Below, one piece after another: positions 44,985 to 55,107 of a stretch of 64,000 nucleotides of DNA (positions are counted from its first letter, which is position 1; each line of letters begins with the position of its first letter). Below the pieces are notes generated by a model that saw nothing but the letters and a program-made list of their open reading frames with translations, was not told where the DNA came from and searched no databases. The translations under genes and the position numbers were made by a program. The stretch is from contig CAVRTB010000002.1 of NCBI GenBank assembly GCA_963724065.1, positions 446,949-510,948 of the forward strand, read 5' to 3'. The DNA is from DASRIA01 sp963724065 (GTDB lineage: Bacteria; Actinomycetota; Thermoleophilia; Solirubrobacterales; JBBDJG01).

Positions 44985-46085
44985 ATGCTCACCATCAGAA
45001 GGCGCGGAAGCGCGGGCAAATGGTATGTCCGGGGCACGGTTACCTTGGGCGATCAATTCATCGATGTTGCGGAATTCAGCACCGGAACCACGCACGAGGA
45101 TGCGGCGCGGCATGTGATGGGTGAGCGCGAGCGTGAGCTTCGCGAGGAGCTGATGTTCGGTCCGCGGGTGGTGGCTGTTCGGGCGGTGATCGCGGACGCG
45201 TTCGATGCATATCTGTCGAAGCCCAGGCGGCCCAACTCGAGCGACGTGCTGCGGGTGGGCGTGATGAACGAACGGATCGGGGCGATGGCGCTAACCGATC
45301 CGAAGGCAGCATGGCGGGCGTTCCAGGATGCGCATCTTATGGGTCACGCGCCGGCTGGGCAGGACCGCTACCGCTCGCTCTTACAGGCGTGCATCAACGT
45401 GTGGGCCGAGCGGCACGATCTGCCGCCGGTCAAGCTCAAGGCGATCCCGTTCGACAACCAGCGCATACGCTTCCTGAGCCGTGCCGAGCGCGACCGGCTG
45501 ATCGGGTGTTACGTGCCGCACGTCCAGCCGATCGCGACGATGTTCGCATTCCAGGGGCCGCGCACGCAGGAAGCGTTCCAGCTGCACTGGGGGGCAGGGG
45601 GTGTCGATCTGACCCGCGGCACGATCTTCTTTGCCCGCACCAAGACCGGCAACCCGCGGAGCGTCGCGATCCATCCGCGGGTCGAAGCGTTGCTCAAGCC
45701 GCTATGGGAGAAACACGGCCGCCCCGACGCGGGCCATGTGTTCCTCAACCGGCTCGGCCAGCCCTATACCGACACGCGCGATCTCGCGGTGCAGGGCGGC
45801 AACCCGCTCAAGCGCGCGCACACCAGCGCGTGCAGCCGCGCCGGGGTCGCCGACTTCACCGTCCATGACTGGCGCCATCACTGGGCGAGCCACTGCGTCA
45901 TGGCCGGGATCGACCTCATCACCATCATGCGCATGGGCGGATGGCGGTCGCTGCGCATGGTCCAGCGCTACGCCGCCGTCGATACCACCCACATGCACGA
46001 AGCCGTCGGTAAAGCTCAGGTAGCGATGCACGCGCGATTGCGAGCCATCTCTTCCTGGCCGACCGGCAGCTCACAACCTTCATAA
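44985..46085 (+). CDS. Tyrosine site-specific integrase
   Basis: A 366-residue phage-type recombinase. Catalytic residues by position: R193 in GPRTQEAF, H294-x-x-R297 in HDWRHHW, and nucleophile Y329 in VQRYAAV. ATG 44985 is chosen because GGGGGAG lies upstream; the frame is open to 44841 but covers the repeats. It is adjacent to tRNA-Val in the usual place for a tRNA-integrated island; no attR copy of the tRNA end was found within the window. The stop overlaps NagZ by a few bases in convergent direction. Confidence 0.9.
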   Translation: MLTIRRRGSAGKWYVRGTVTLGDQFIDVAEFSTGTTHEDAARHVMGERERELREELMFGPRVVAVRAVIADAFDAYLSKPRRPNSSDVLRVGVMNERIGAMALTDPKAAWRAFQDAHLMGHAPAGQDRYRSLLQACINVWAERHDLPPVKLKAIPFDNQRIRFLSRAERDRLIGCYVPHVQPIATMFAFQGPRTQEAFQLHWGAGGVDLTRGTIFFARTKTGNPRSVAIHPRVEALLKPLWEKHGRPDAGHVFLNRLGQPYTDTRDLAVQGGNPLKRAHTSACSRAGVADFTVHDWRHHWASHCVMAGIDLITIMRMGGWRSLRMVQRYAAVDTTHMHEAVGKAQVAMHARLRAISSWPTGSSQPS

Positions 46086-47087
46086 CGGCGCTAGCAGCGT
46101 ATCCCGCTTGGCGATAAGCTCGTCAAAATCGTCCTGCGACGCAGCGTCTCTGATCGTCGCCATCGCGCGGTCTAACCGCTCGAGCGACTTCCGCGGCATG
46201 TCGCCGAGCAACCCCGCAATGTCGGCCATTTCATCCATCCGCCCCCAACAATCGAGCACCAGGTCGCACCCCGCCGCGATCGCGCCCGCCGCCTTCTCGC
46301 CCGCGGTGCCCGACAGCGCCTTCATGTCGATATCGTCGGTCATCAGCAGCCCATCGAACCCGATCTTCCTGCGGATCACCTGATCGACGATGATCGGCGA
46401 CAAGGTCGCGGGGCGTTCCTTGTCCCACGCCTCGAACACGATGTGGCTGGTCATCCCCATTGGTGCATCGGCTAGGCTGCGGAACGGTTCGATATCGATA
46501 TCGAGCTCGGCGTCAGAGGCGGTGACGGTCGGCAGATGATGGTGCGTATCGACGATCGCGCGGCCATGCCCCGGCATGTGCTTGACCACGCCGACCACGC
46601 CACCCGAGCGCAAGCCGTCGAGGATCGCGCGGCCCATCGCCGCGACGCGCATCGGCTCGTGCCCGAGCGCGCGGATCGCAATCGCTTCGGTCGTGTCGGG
46701 CTGGACGACGTCGAGCAACGGCCAACAATCGACATTGATCCCGACCTCGGACAGCATCAGCGCGGTCGCCTGGGCGTGCGCGCGCGCCGCCTCTATCGCC
46801 GACACGGGTGCGACGTCGTAGAGCGCGTCGAACGCTGGGCCGGCGGGGAAATCGGGCCATTCGGGCGGCCCCAACCGCTGCACCTTGCCGCCTTCCTGAT
46901 CGATCAGGATCGGCACGTCGTCGCGGCCCGACAGATCCCTCAGCGAGTCGGTCAGCGCACGGAGTTGCGCACGATCCTGCACATTGCGCTTGAACAGGAT
47001 GTAACCGCACGGGTCGGCATCCTTGTAGAACGTGCGTTCGTCGTCGGTGAGGGCAAGGCCGGACAGGCCATAAATGACGGGCTTCAT
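46080..47087 (-). CDS. nagZ: Beta-N-acetylglucosaminidase NagZ (GH3)
   Basis: A 335-residue GH3 enzyme that removes GlcNAc from cell-wall muropeptides in the cytoplasm. Key motif KHMPGHGRAIVDTHHH and nucleophile aspartate in LLMTDDIDMKAL; DQEGGKVQRL and PEWPDFPAG near the N-terminus. Length fits the single-domain NagZ. It is intact. It faces the integrase tail-to-tail. Its place near AmpG-like carrier, serine hydrolase and alanine racemase genes fits peptidoglycan salvage, but those are 6-8 kb away. Confidence 0.92.
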   Translation of the reverse strand: MKPVIYGLSGLALTDDERTFYKDADPCGYILFKRNVQDRAQLRALTDSLRDLSGRDDVPILIDQEGGKVQRLGPPEWPDFPAGPAFDALYDVAPVSAIEAARAHAQATALMLSEVGINVDCWPLLDVVQPDTTEAIAIRALGHEPMRVAAMGRAILDGLRSGGVVGVVKHMPGHGRAIVDTHHHLPTVTASDAELDIDIEPFRSLADAPMGMTSHIVFEAWDKERPATLSPIIVDQVIRRKIGFDGLLMTDDIDMKALSGTAGEKAAGAIAAGCDLVLDCWGRMDEMADIAGLLGDMPRKSLERLDRAMATIRDAASQDDFDELIAKRDTLLAPL

Positions 47088-47101
47088 GGCGCGTTTCTAC
47101 T

Positions 47102-48973
47102 CTATTGCGCCCTCGTGCGAATCACCGGCAGGGTTACCCGCGATCCGGCACAAACCCGCTGGGTTGCCTTGACGTAATCCGAAGGCTGGGCGCGGCCGAT
47201 GTTCGGCACGAAGCGCTGCGGGTTGCGATCGATAACTGGGAACCAGCTCGATTGGACTTGCACCATAATCCGATGGCCGATCTTGAAAACATGGTCGTGA
47301 TCGCGCAGTGGCACGTCCCAGACGGTGACTCTGCCAGGCACAAGAGGTTGTGGAGTGCTGTCGCTCTCAAGGAAGCGTCCGCGGCGAATCTCCATCGCGA
47401 TCGGCAGCTGATAACCGTTGAGCGATTGCGTGTAGTTCCCGCGCACGCGCGGATCATTCTCATAATTATCGGGGAAGACATCGATCAGTTTGACCACAAA
47501 GTCGCTATCGGTGCCGCTGCTGGATGCCATTAGCGTCGCCGCGACCTTGCCGGTAACGGTCAAATCCTGTTCGAGCGGTGCCGAGATGTAGCTTAGCACG
47601 TCGGGACGGTGATCGACGAAGCGCTGGTCCTCGGCTTCCCACCATTGCCACTCCGCGCCTGGATAAGTCGGCGAGATAGGCCGCGGGCGGAAAGGCACCG
47701 GATTCGCGGGATCGCTAATATATTCACGGCATCCGCTGTCGGCCGGCGGTGGGCTAAAGCTGAGCGTGCCGTCAGGCTGGAGATAGAGGCTCGTAAGCTT
47801 CGCATTTGGTACCGGCCATTGCTTATAGGTCCTCCACTGCCACGACCCGCTCTGGAAGCTCTTAAGCGCGAAATCGGGCCGCTCACCCTTCCCGTGCAGC
47901 CAATACGCGAAGAACGGTGCCTGTACTTGCTCAAGGAATTGGGTCGTACTGTCGACGCCATAGACGATACGGCCGACATTATTGACCCCCGGCCGTAACC
48001 ATAGGCCATGCGACCAGGGCCCTGCGACCATCAGCGAGAGATGGTGCGGGTCGTTCTGTCGCTGCTTGGCGAAAACTTGCCACGAGCCCCAAGGATCTTC
48101 CTGATCCCAATAGCCGGCGACGTTGAGCGTCGGGATGGTCGTTTTGCCGAGCGCATCCGACCAGCGCTGACTTGTGTAAAAGGCATCGTGGTTGGGATGG
48201 TCTAGAAGTGCCGTGAACATTGGCACGCGGCCTTTGAAGAATTTCCTATCTACGGCCTCTGCCGATCCCAACTTGAGAAACCAATCATAACTGTCGAAAC
48301 CGTCGTACGTGAAAACCGAGTCCTTATCCCGGTCGATTTGTAGCGAATAAAGCCATTCGGTAGCATAGCTCAACCGAAGCGCGCCGTTGCGGTGCAGGTC
48401 GTCATTTTCCCAAAAGTCGATCCAAGGCGCTTGAGGACTAACCGCCTTCAAAGCAGGATGTGGTGCCACCAGCGAGACGCCCGCAGCGAACCCTGGATAG
48501 GAAGCTCCCCACATTCCAACCTTGCCGTTGTTGTTCGGAACGTTCTTTACGAGCCAGTCGATCAAGTCATAGGCGTCAGACGCCTCGTCGGTCTTGCCCG
48601 CCTGGCCGCGATGGACGGCGGTCGAAAGCGTAAACGTACCGCCCGATTTGAACCGTCCTCGCATCCATTGCTGGACGAAGATATAGCCGTCCCGAGCGAG
48701 CGCCGCCCAACCTGGGGGCATCGTCGAAGGCACCTGTGGCCCGTACGGCCTTCGGCTGAACAGGATAGGTAACGGCCCTTTTTGATCCTTCGGGATCAAG
48801 ATCAGCGTTTGGAGCCGGATGCCGTCACGCATCGGCACCATCTCTTCCCGTGCGAGAAATGGTGACGTTTCGTTTTTTGCCTGCTGATCGCCGGGAGCGG
48901 TCGAGGCGCGTTGTGGAAGTGAGAGAGCTAAAACTGCCGCGACGACAGCTAGGCGCGCGAAACCCTTACGCAT
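47102..48973 (-). CDS. Secreted CocE/NonD-family hydrolase
   Basis: A 623-residue alpha/beta-hydrolase of the X-Pro dipeptidyl-peptidase/cocaine-esterase family with a signal peptide (LAVVAAVLALSLPQRAS). Nucleophile serine in GMWGASYPGF; aspartate in GYWDQEDPWG; histidine in GPWSHGLWL. A C-terminal beta-sandwich domain follows (VTGKVAATLMASSSGTDSDFVVKLID). Such proteins split acyl-peptide or beta-lactam side chains (glutaryl-acylases) or esters. The gene is intact and slightly less GC-rich than its flanks. No cotranscription signal is seen. Confidence 0.88.
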   Translation of the reverse strand: MRKGFARLAVVAAVLALSLPQRASTAPGDQQAKNETSPFLAREEMVPMRDGIRLQTLILIPKDQKGPLPILFSRRPYGPQVPSTMPPGWAALARDGYIFVQQWMRGRFKSGGTFTLSTAVHRGQAGKTDEASDAYDLIDWLVKNVPNNNGKVGMWGASYPGFAAGVSLVAPHPALKAVSPQAPWIDFWENDDLHRNGALRLSYATEWLYSLQIDRDKDSVFTYDGFDSYDWFLKLGSAEAVDRKFFKGRVPMFTALLDHPNHDAFYTSQRWSDALGKTTIPTLNVAGYWDQEDPWGSWQVFAKQRQNDPHHLSLMVAGPWSHGLWLRPGVNNVGRIVYGVDSTTQFLEQVQAPFFAYWLHGKGERPDFALKSFQSGSWQWRTYKQWPVPNAKLTSLYLQPDGTLSFSPPPADSGCREYISDPANPVPFRPRPISPTYPGAEWQWWEAEDQRFVDHRPDVLSYISAPLEQDLTVTGKVAATLMASSSGTDSDFVVKLIDVFPDNYENDPRVRGNYTQSLNGYQLPIAMEIRRGRFLESDSTPQPLVPGRVTVWDVPLRDHDHVFKIGHRIMVQVQSSWFPVIDRNPQRFVPNIGRAQPSDYVKATQRVCAGSRVTLPVIRTRAQ

Positions 48974-49207
48974 CGAGCCTATCCTCCGAATTGACTGAGT
49001 TGATCGCGTGGCGCGTCAGTCGCAAACGCGCCACGGCTGGCTCGGCTGCGGATGCCGGATAGCACAATGGCCGGGCGGCAGCCTCGAAACGTCACCTTCG
49101 AGCAATGCCTGCGCGGGCACCCGGCGCGCCAGGAAGGGTGCGGATGACACCTAATTGATTGTAGATACACAACAAGTTCAACCTTTGAAGAGGTTAAGAC
49201 CAAGAGG

Positions 49208-50329
49208 CTATGCTGATCGGCTCTCACAACCCGTGTCGTCGGTCACCCTGGGAACCCTTCGTCCAAGACCGGTCAATATTTCATATTGCGACGTCGAAGA
49301 ACGCCTGGATAGTTCTGCGACGTCGAAGTCCAACGTCACCCAGTCGCCTTCTTCGAGTTCGGGCGCCTGTGATATGTCGATAGCGGTCAAATCCATCGAT
49401 GCCCGCCCCACCACGGGCAAGCGCTTCCCGTTTTTTGTCGCGGAACTAAATTCTCCGATACGGCGCGTTAGACCGTCCGCGTAGCCCAGATTGATAAGCG
49501 CAACGTCCAGGTCGCATTCGGCGACAAACGCGGCATTATAGCCAACAATTTGTCCGGCCCTGACTTTGCGTCGCTGTAATATTTGCGCCTCTGGGAACAC
49601 TACCTGGCGAAGATACGGCGCGAGGTCCGGCCGCGGTGCGCCGCCGTAGATCGCCAATCCCGGACGAGTCATGTCAAAGTGGTAATGCCGGCCTAAGGCG
49701 ATGCCAGCCGAATTGGCCAGGCTGAACCTGCGCGCACTGACTCGTCCGCGAAGAGCTCTGAACACGGCTAGCTGTTTGTCGTTGATCGGCGAGTCTTGAT
49801 CGGCGCAGGCGAGGTGACTCATAACCGTATCCACGTCCAAGCCATCGAGTAACCCGTGCGTAACATCTCGGATCGAAACGCCGAGCCGATTCATGCCGGT
49901 GTCCACCATTACATCGCACGGCCCGCCAGCCGCCTCTCGCCACCTCACCACCTGCGCAGCGGTGTTGAGAACCGGTTTAGCAAAGCCACGGCGCGCGAGA
50001 TCCATCTCCTCACGGCGCACCCCATGAAATACCGATAGGGATTGGCCAAATTTTGCGAGGGCTGCCGCCTCCTGCCAGGTAGCAACGAAGAAGTCCCGGC
50101 ACCCTGCTCGGGAAAGCGTTAGCACCGTGATTTTCGCGCCCACCCCGTAACCATCCGCTTTTACCGCCGCCCCGCAAACAGCAGGACGGCTAAGGCGCGC
50201 CAATGACCGCCAGTTTTCTGCCAGCGCTCCAGCATCGATACGAAGCCTATGGGGGGGCTCAATATCTCTGGCGAGATCCGCGATGTCGGCGCCGTCATCC
50301 GTTGCTAAGACAGATGACGGCGCGAACAT
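49208..50329 (-). CDS. alr: Alanine racemase
   Basis: A 373-residue PLP enzyme. The PLP lysine lies in GAAVKADGYGVGA; MVDTGMNRLG, SLANSAGIAL and MTRPGLAIYGG are present; the second base tyrosine is in IVGYNAAFV; GRASMDLTAID completes the site. It interconverts L- and D-alanine. The ATG at 50329 starts directly after the TonB receptor stop with no gap, so its translation is likely coupled to that gene. No signal peptide; cytoplasmic. A racemase tied to a receptor rather than to cell-wall synthesis genes is unusual and suggests catabolism of D-alanine. Confidence 0.9.
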   Translation of the reverse strand: MFAPSSVLATDDGADIADLARDIEPPHRLRIDAGALAENWRSLARLSRPAVCGAAVKADGYGVGAKITVLTLSRAGCRDFFVATWQEAAALAKFGQSLSVFHGVRREEMDLARRGFAKPVLNTAAQVVRWREAAGGPCDVMVDTGMNRLGVSIRDVTHGLLDGLDVDTVMSHLACADQDSPINDKQLAVFRALRGRVSARRFSLANSAGIALGRHYHFDMTRPGLAIYGGAPRPDLAPYLRQVVFPEAQILQRRKVRAGQIVGYNAAFVAECDLDVALINLGYADGLTRRIGEFSSATKNGKRLPVVGRASMDLTAIDISQAPELEEGDWVTLDFDVAELSRRSSTSQYEILTGLGRRVPRVTDDTGCESRSA

Positions 50330-53300
50330 TCAGAACTTCACCTCGGCAGACACAGTGAAGGAGCGGCCGCGGGGATCGGCGACGCGGGACTCCCACGAGC
50401 TTCCAGCACCGGTATTTGTATCATAGGTGATGGCGAACGGCGGATCGGTGTTGAGAATGTTCTTCACACCAGCAACCAAGGTCAGCCGTTTTCCGAACGA
50501 CTGCGCGACCGACGCGTTATAGATAATGTACGGCTTCACACGCGGATTGAAGTCCGGCCGATCAAGGCTGCCCGGAAGAACCTGGTTTTCAAAGCCATCG
50601 CGAAAGATTTGCGAAAACGTCGCCGCGAAGTCACCCTTGGAGTAGCTAATAAATGCATTGTGCTTCCATTTCAGGCCCAGGTCTCCGGCGTAACTGAATA
50701 CCCCTCTGAGATTTGAGTAGGGCAAATTGGGCTGCAGCTTCTCTCGTTTGACTAGGAGGAGGGTGCCATCAAAGCCGCCGGTCAACACCCCGCCCGCAAC
50801 CGGAACACCGACACGGCCCGAAAAATCGATACCCTGTGTCAAACGCGACCCGAAATTCCCGGTACGCAGGTCAACGAGCGTGATCACGCCGTTGGTCCGC
50901 GTGATGCGGTTCGGAAAAGCACCGATGTTGGCGAATAGTTGTTGAAGCGTGATATCGCCGATTACGTTATCGACAGCGATCGACCAATAGTCGGCTGTAA
51001 AGCTAATGCGTGGCGATGGCTGAACCACTACGCCTACCGTATACTCCCTGGCGGTTTCCGGCCCTAGCTTGAGATTGCCGCCGCTAAGTGAGTCCGGCGT
51101 GATCGGCGCGCAGCCGGGGTTGGTCGCGGAAACCACGCCGGAGGGACACGTGGTCGGATCGACCAGCGTGCTGCCCGGATTGTCGAGCCGCGTCACTCCA
51201 TTGTAGATCTGGTTGAAATTAGGCACCCGAAACGCGGTATTGTACGAGCCGCGGAACATCAGCCAATGTACCGGTCGGTACTTCGCGCTGACCTTTGGAT
51301 TTGTCGTGCGACCAAAGCCAGTATAATCGTCGATGCGGCCGGCGAGCGAGAGTTCGAAGCCCTTGAAGATCGGGAACAAGGCTTCGACATACGCAGCCTT
51401 CACGTCTCGCGTGACCTTGCTGAGCATGTTCACGTTATCGAACGCAACGTTGTAGATGTCCGGCGACGACAGCGCGCCTGCCGACGAGCCGTCGAATCTG
51501 TAGCCCTCGCGACGGTAATCGATTCCAGCGGCGACCTTCGCTACGCCCCCAGGAAGGTTGAATAGGTTGCCCGAAACCGACGCGTCGAACTGTCGCGTTT
51601 CGTACTTACCGCTATAGAGCTTGGTCCCCCTCGCCGACACCGCTTCTAGCGCGGCGAGCGCTTGGGGTGTCTGCGTCATTGTGAACGGATTGAGGATACC
51701 GCTGTTAAAGAGGCCAGTGATGCCGGGCGCGGACGCGCCCGGGGCGGTCGGCGCTCGCGGATCGGCGGTGCCGACGGCTGCGCCGGCAACACCCGAGGCC
51801 GCGGCCTGATCCGGGTTCGCAAAGACGCCGCGATAATAGTAACCGGAGCCCAGCACCGAGACGGCGCTGCTGCTGGCATAGCTCGCGCCGACCCGATAAT
51901 CCCACCCGGCGAAAAGCGGCCCATCGGCACCCAATGCCGCGCGGAACGTCTTGGTATCGGTCTGATATTCGCGCGGACCGCACGCTATACAACGCCACCG
52001 GAACGCGATCGGTTTGCCGTAATTGCTGGCGACGGCCGGAAGCACGGCGACGATGCTGTTGTAGACGGCGTTATAGGTCGGCGCCGTCAGCGCATTGAGC
52101 GGGTAGGCGAATCGGATTGCCGAAATTGTTCGAGACGTATTGATTGTCGGAAAAGATCTTGCTCGAATTCGCGTCCGACCCCGTCACCTCCAGGCTATAT
52201 TTGGTGGCCGCCGAACTTCGCCGTGGCGCGCCCATAGTAGGTCAGCGTGTCGATCGGCTGCTGTAGCGTCGCGGCACGGCCGGTATCCCATGAACAAGCC
52301 AGCGCTGTGGTGGGGTCCTGCCACAAGACGGAATCGTAGTTCATTCCGCCGTCCACCGACTCGCATCCCGCGCCACCTGGCAGGCGCAGAACATTGACGC
52401 CACCGACCGCGGGGATGTTAGTGCCGGGAATGTTGAATCCTGGGTTTCCGGCCAGCGCGGTTGGACCGCCATTTCCTCCCAATAACGTGCCGTTCTGTGT
52501 GTTGCCCACGCCCGGCCGATGTCGGGTTTGCGGGAACGACGGTCGCGATCGGCGTGCCACGCGTATCGATCGACAGGCCGCGATTGGGCTGGTTGCCGTT
52601 GACGAAGCTGCGGTCCCGCCCGAACAGCGCCTTGTTCCAGCTTTTGCTGACCGAGCGCCATGACGTTGAAGCCCTGCTCGTCGAGCTTGCCCCAGCCGAT
52701 CGTACCCGACAGGCGATAGATCTGCGCGTCGCCCGCTTCGGGCGTATCGACGAAGCCGGTGACGTCGACGCCGGTGAAATTGGTCTTGGTGATGAAGTTG
52801 ATCACGCCGCCGACCGCGTCGGTGCCGTAGATCGCCGAGGCGCCGTCCTTGAGGACTTCGATCCGGTCGATCGCCGCGAACGGGATCTGATTGACGTCGA
52901 CCGCGGAGCCCTGAAGCCCGTGTGCGGCGACGCGGCGGCCATTGAGCAGGACCAGTGTCGAGGCGCTGCCCTGGCCGCGCAGGTTCGCCGACGATAAGCC
53001 ATTGGTGCCGCGCGCGGCTCCGCTCGATGACGTCCGAGTTCGACGCCAGATTGTCCGCGCCATTGCCGTTGTCGGTCAGGAACGAGATCAGTTGCTCGGG
53101 ACTGGAGATGCCTTCGCGCGCCAAGTCGCGCGTTGTGATGATCGTCAGCGGCAGCGCCGAATTGTTTGGATCCTGCTTGATGCGCGAGCCGGTGACGATG
53201 ATGTCACGATCCTCAACGGGCCCTCGAACGGCAGCAGGATCCTGATCGGGGGTGGCAGCTCCCGTTGGCGTGGCCGCAGGCGGTGTCGAGCCGCTGCTGG

Positions 53301-53394
53301 TCACCTGCGCAAACGCGATATCAGGCATAAACGCCAAAGCTGCCATTGCAGCTCCGCTCAGCAGAACGCCTTTATAGCGCTTGGAATCCGTCAT
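50330..53394 (-). pseudogene. Sphingomonad-type TonB-dependent receptor, N-terminal half frameshifted
   Basis: A receptor of about 1,000 residues. N-terminus: signal peptide (VLLSGAAMAALAFMPDIAFA), TonB-box-like DIIVTGSRI, plug (LPLTIITTRDLAREGISSPE, LVLLNGRRVAAHG, VLKDGASAIYGTDAVGGVIN). The barrel is intact from about 52,045 to the end (YRVGASYASSSAVSVLGSGY to GRSFTVSAEVKF). Shifts lie near 53,000, 52,650, 52,500, 52,190 and 52,110. ATG 53394 follows GGGGAGG. The barrel and plug together look complete, so sequence error is likely. It would import a peptide, glycan or siderophore. Confidence 0.83.
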
Positions 53395-53490
53395 CACATA
53401 ACCTCCCCTTTGATGACCCGATTCTGTCGCGAGAATCGGGCTAGTTGACCGTCGAAAAGCGTGCCTCATGGCGTTATTCGCTTTACGGTC

Positions 53491-53530
53491 GTATCATAAA
53501 GGTATTAGCTATGCCAGCCCATTATGATAC
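53491..53530. promoter_or_regulatory. Inverted repeat GTATCATAA...TTATGATAC (candidate operator)
   Basis: GTATCATAA (53491-53499) and TTATGATAC (53522-53530) are exact inverse copies, centres 31 bases apart (three helical turns). They lie in the divergent space between the TonB receptor and the MFS carrier. Spacing and symmetry fit two half-sites of a dimeric regulator or looped tetramer; no regulator gene is adjacent. Confidence 0.55.
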
Positions 53531-53623
53531 CAGATGGAGCGGCGCGATTTGGTCGATGGTCGCGGAGCAAGAATGATGTTGTGGGAGGGTTTGTGAAGGC
53601 GAGAGCACCTCCGGCAGTTGGTC

Positions 53624-55107
53624 ATGATGTGGTTAGGAAGACCGGCCGCAAATCCGCGCGACGGCGGCCTTCTACCGCTCTATCTGCTGCTAGGCTTTTC
53701 GGCGGGGCTGCCGTTCTACATGTTCTCGACCGTGTTGTCGGCGCGGCTGGCCAAGCACGGCATCGATCTGGTGATCATCGGTTTTTTCGGCTGGGTGTCG
53801 CTGTTGCCGACCTTCAAGTTCGCCTGGGCGCCGCTGCTCGACCGCTTTTCGGTGCCGGGGTTCGGGCGGTTCTTCGGCAAAAGGCTCGGCTGGATCATGC
53901 TCGCGCAGATCGGGATTTTCCTGTCGATGGTGGCGATGGCGTTCACCTCGGCCGACACCAATCTGCCGGTGGTCGCGTTGTTCGCCGTGCTGCTCGCGTT
54001 CTGGACGACGACGCTGGAAGTATCCGCCGACGCGTGGCGGATCGAGCTCGCGCCGACCGCCGAGGAGCAGGGGCCGCTGACCGCGGCGAACCTGTGGGGC
54101 TATCGCACCGCGATGGCGGTGTCGTCGCTGGCGGCGCTGGCGGTCGCCGACCATGCCGGCTGGGTATTGGGGCTATCTGGCGGTCGCGGTCGTGGCGTTC
54201 GCTGCCGTTGCCGATCCTCGCGACGATGCGCCGCGCCGATGCCGATGGCGGCGGGCGCGGCGGCGCGCTGGCGACCGGGCTGGCCGCCAGCGCGGTCGTG
54301 CTGTTCGGGTCGCTGGTGGTCACCGCGGCGATCGGCTGGCTGGTGCTGCAAGGCGCGTTGGCGATCGGGATCGGGCCCAAGACCGACGTCAAGAGCGCGG
54401 TGTTGGTGCTGTGCCTGTTGCCGTTCGTGATCATGGGCGCGGCGCTGCCGTGGATCGTGCGGATGCCGTCGAGCCACTGGGCGCGGCAATCGACCTGGCT
54501 GGGGCCGTATATCGATATCTTCTGGCGGTTCCGCTACACCGTGCTGCCGCTGCTTGGGTTCGTCACCTTCTACCGGATGGGCGACGTGCTGACGCTGTGG
54601 GGGGTCAAGCCGCTCGAGATCGCCGCCAAATACGATCTGACGACGATGGGCATCGCCGACGGCTTCATCACCACACCGTCGAGCATGGCGGGGGTCGCGA
54701 TCGGCGCGATCCTGGCGGTGCGGTTGCGGATGGTGTGGGCGCTGGCATTGGGCGCGATCGGGTCGGCGCTGGGCAACTGGATTTTCGTATGGCTGTGGTT
54801 CGCGCCGCCGAGCCCGCTGGTGATCTATACCGCGACCGCGATGGACCAGTTCGCGCACGGGATGGAGGGGGCGATATTCGTCGTCTACCTCTCGTTGCTG
54901 GTGAACCCCAAATATCCCGGCGCACAATATGCGTTCCTGTCGGGCTTCGCGTTCCTGCTGCCGCGGCTGTTGCAGGGCGCGGGCGGCAACATCGTCGAGG
55001 CGATCGGCTATGACGGCTTCTTCTGGCTGTCGGGGTCGCTGAGCCTGGCGGCGGTGGTGTTCCTGCCGTTCATCGCCGGCGCGAAGCCGCGCGCGGACGA
55101 TACATGA
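53624..55107 (+). pseudogene. AmpG-like MFS transporter, frameshifted
   Basis: A carrier of about 490 residues with 12 or more helices. First half: LLPLYLLLGFSAGLPFYMFS, DLVIIGFFGWVSLLPTFKFAW, TTLEVSADAWRIELAPTAEEQG. Frame shifts near 54,170 and 54,210 then ASAVVLFGSLVVTAAIGWLV to the end (GSLSLAAVVFLPFIAGAKP). The ADAWRIE and FKFAWAPLLD motifs match AmpG, which carries GlcNAc-anhMurNAc-peptides. The start is ATG 53624 or 53627. It overlaps the serine hydrolase by ATGA. Confidence 0.78.
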
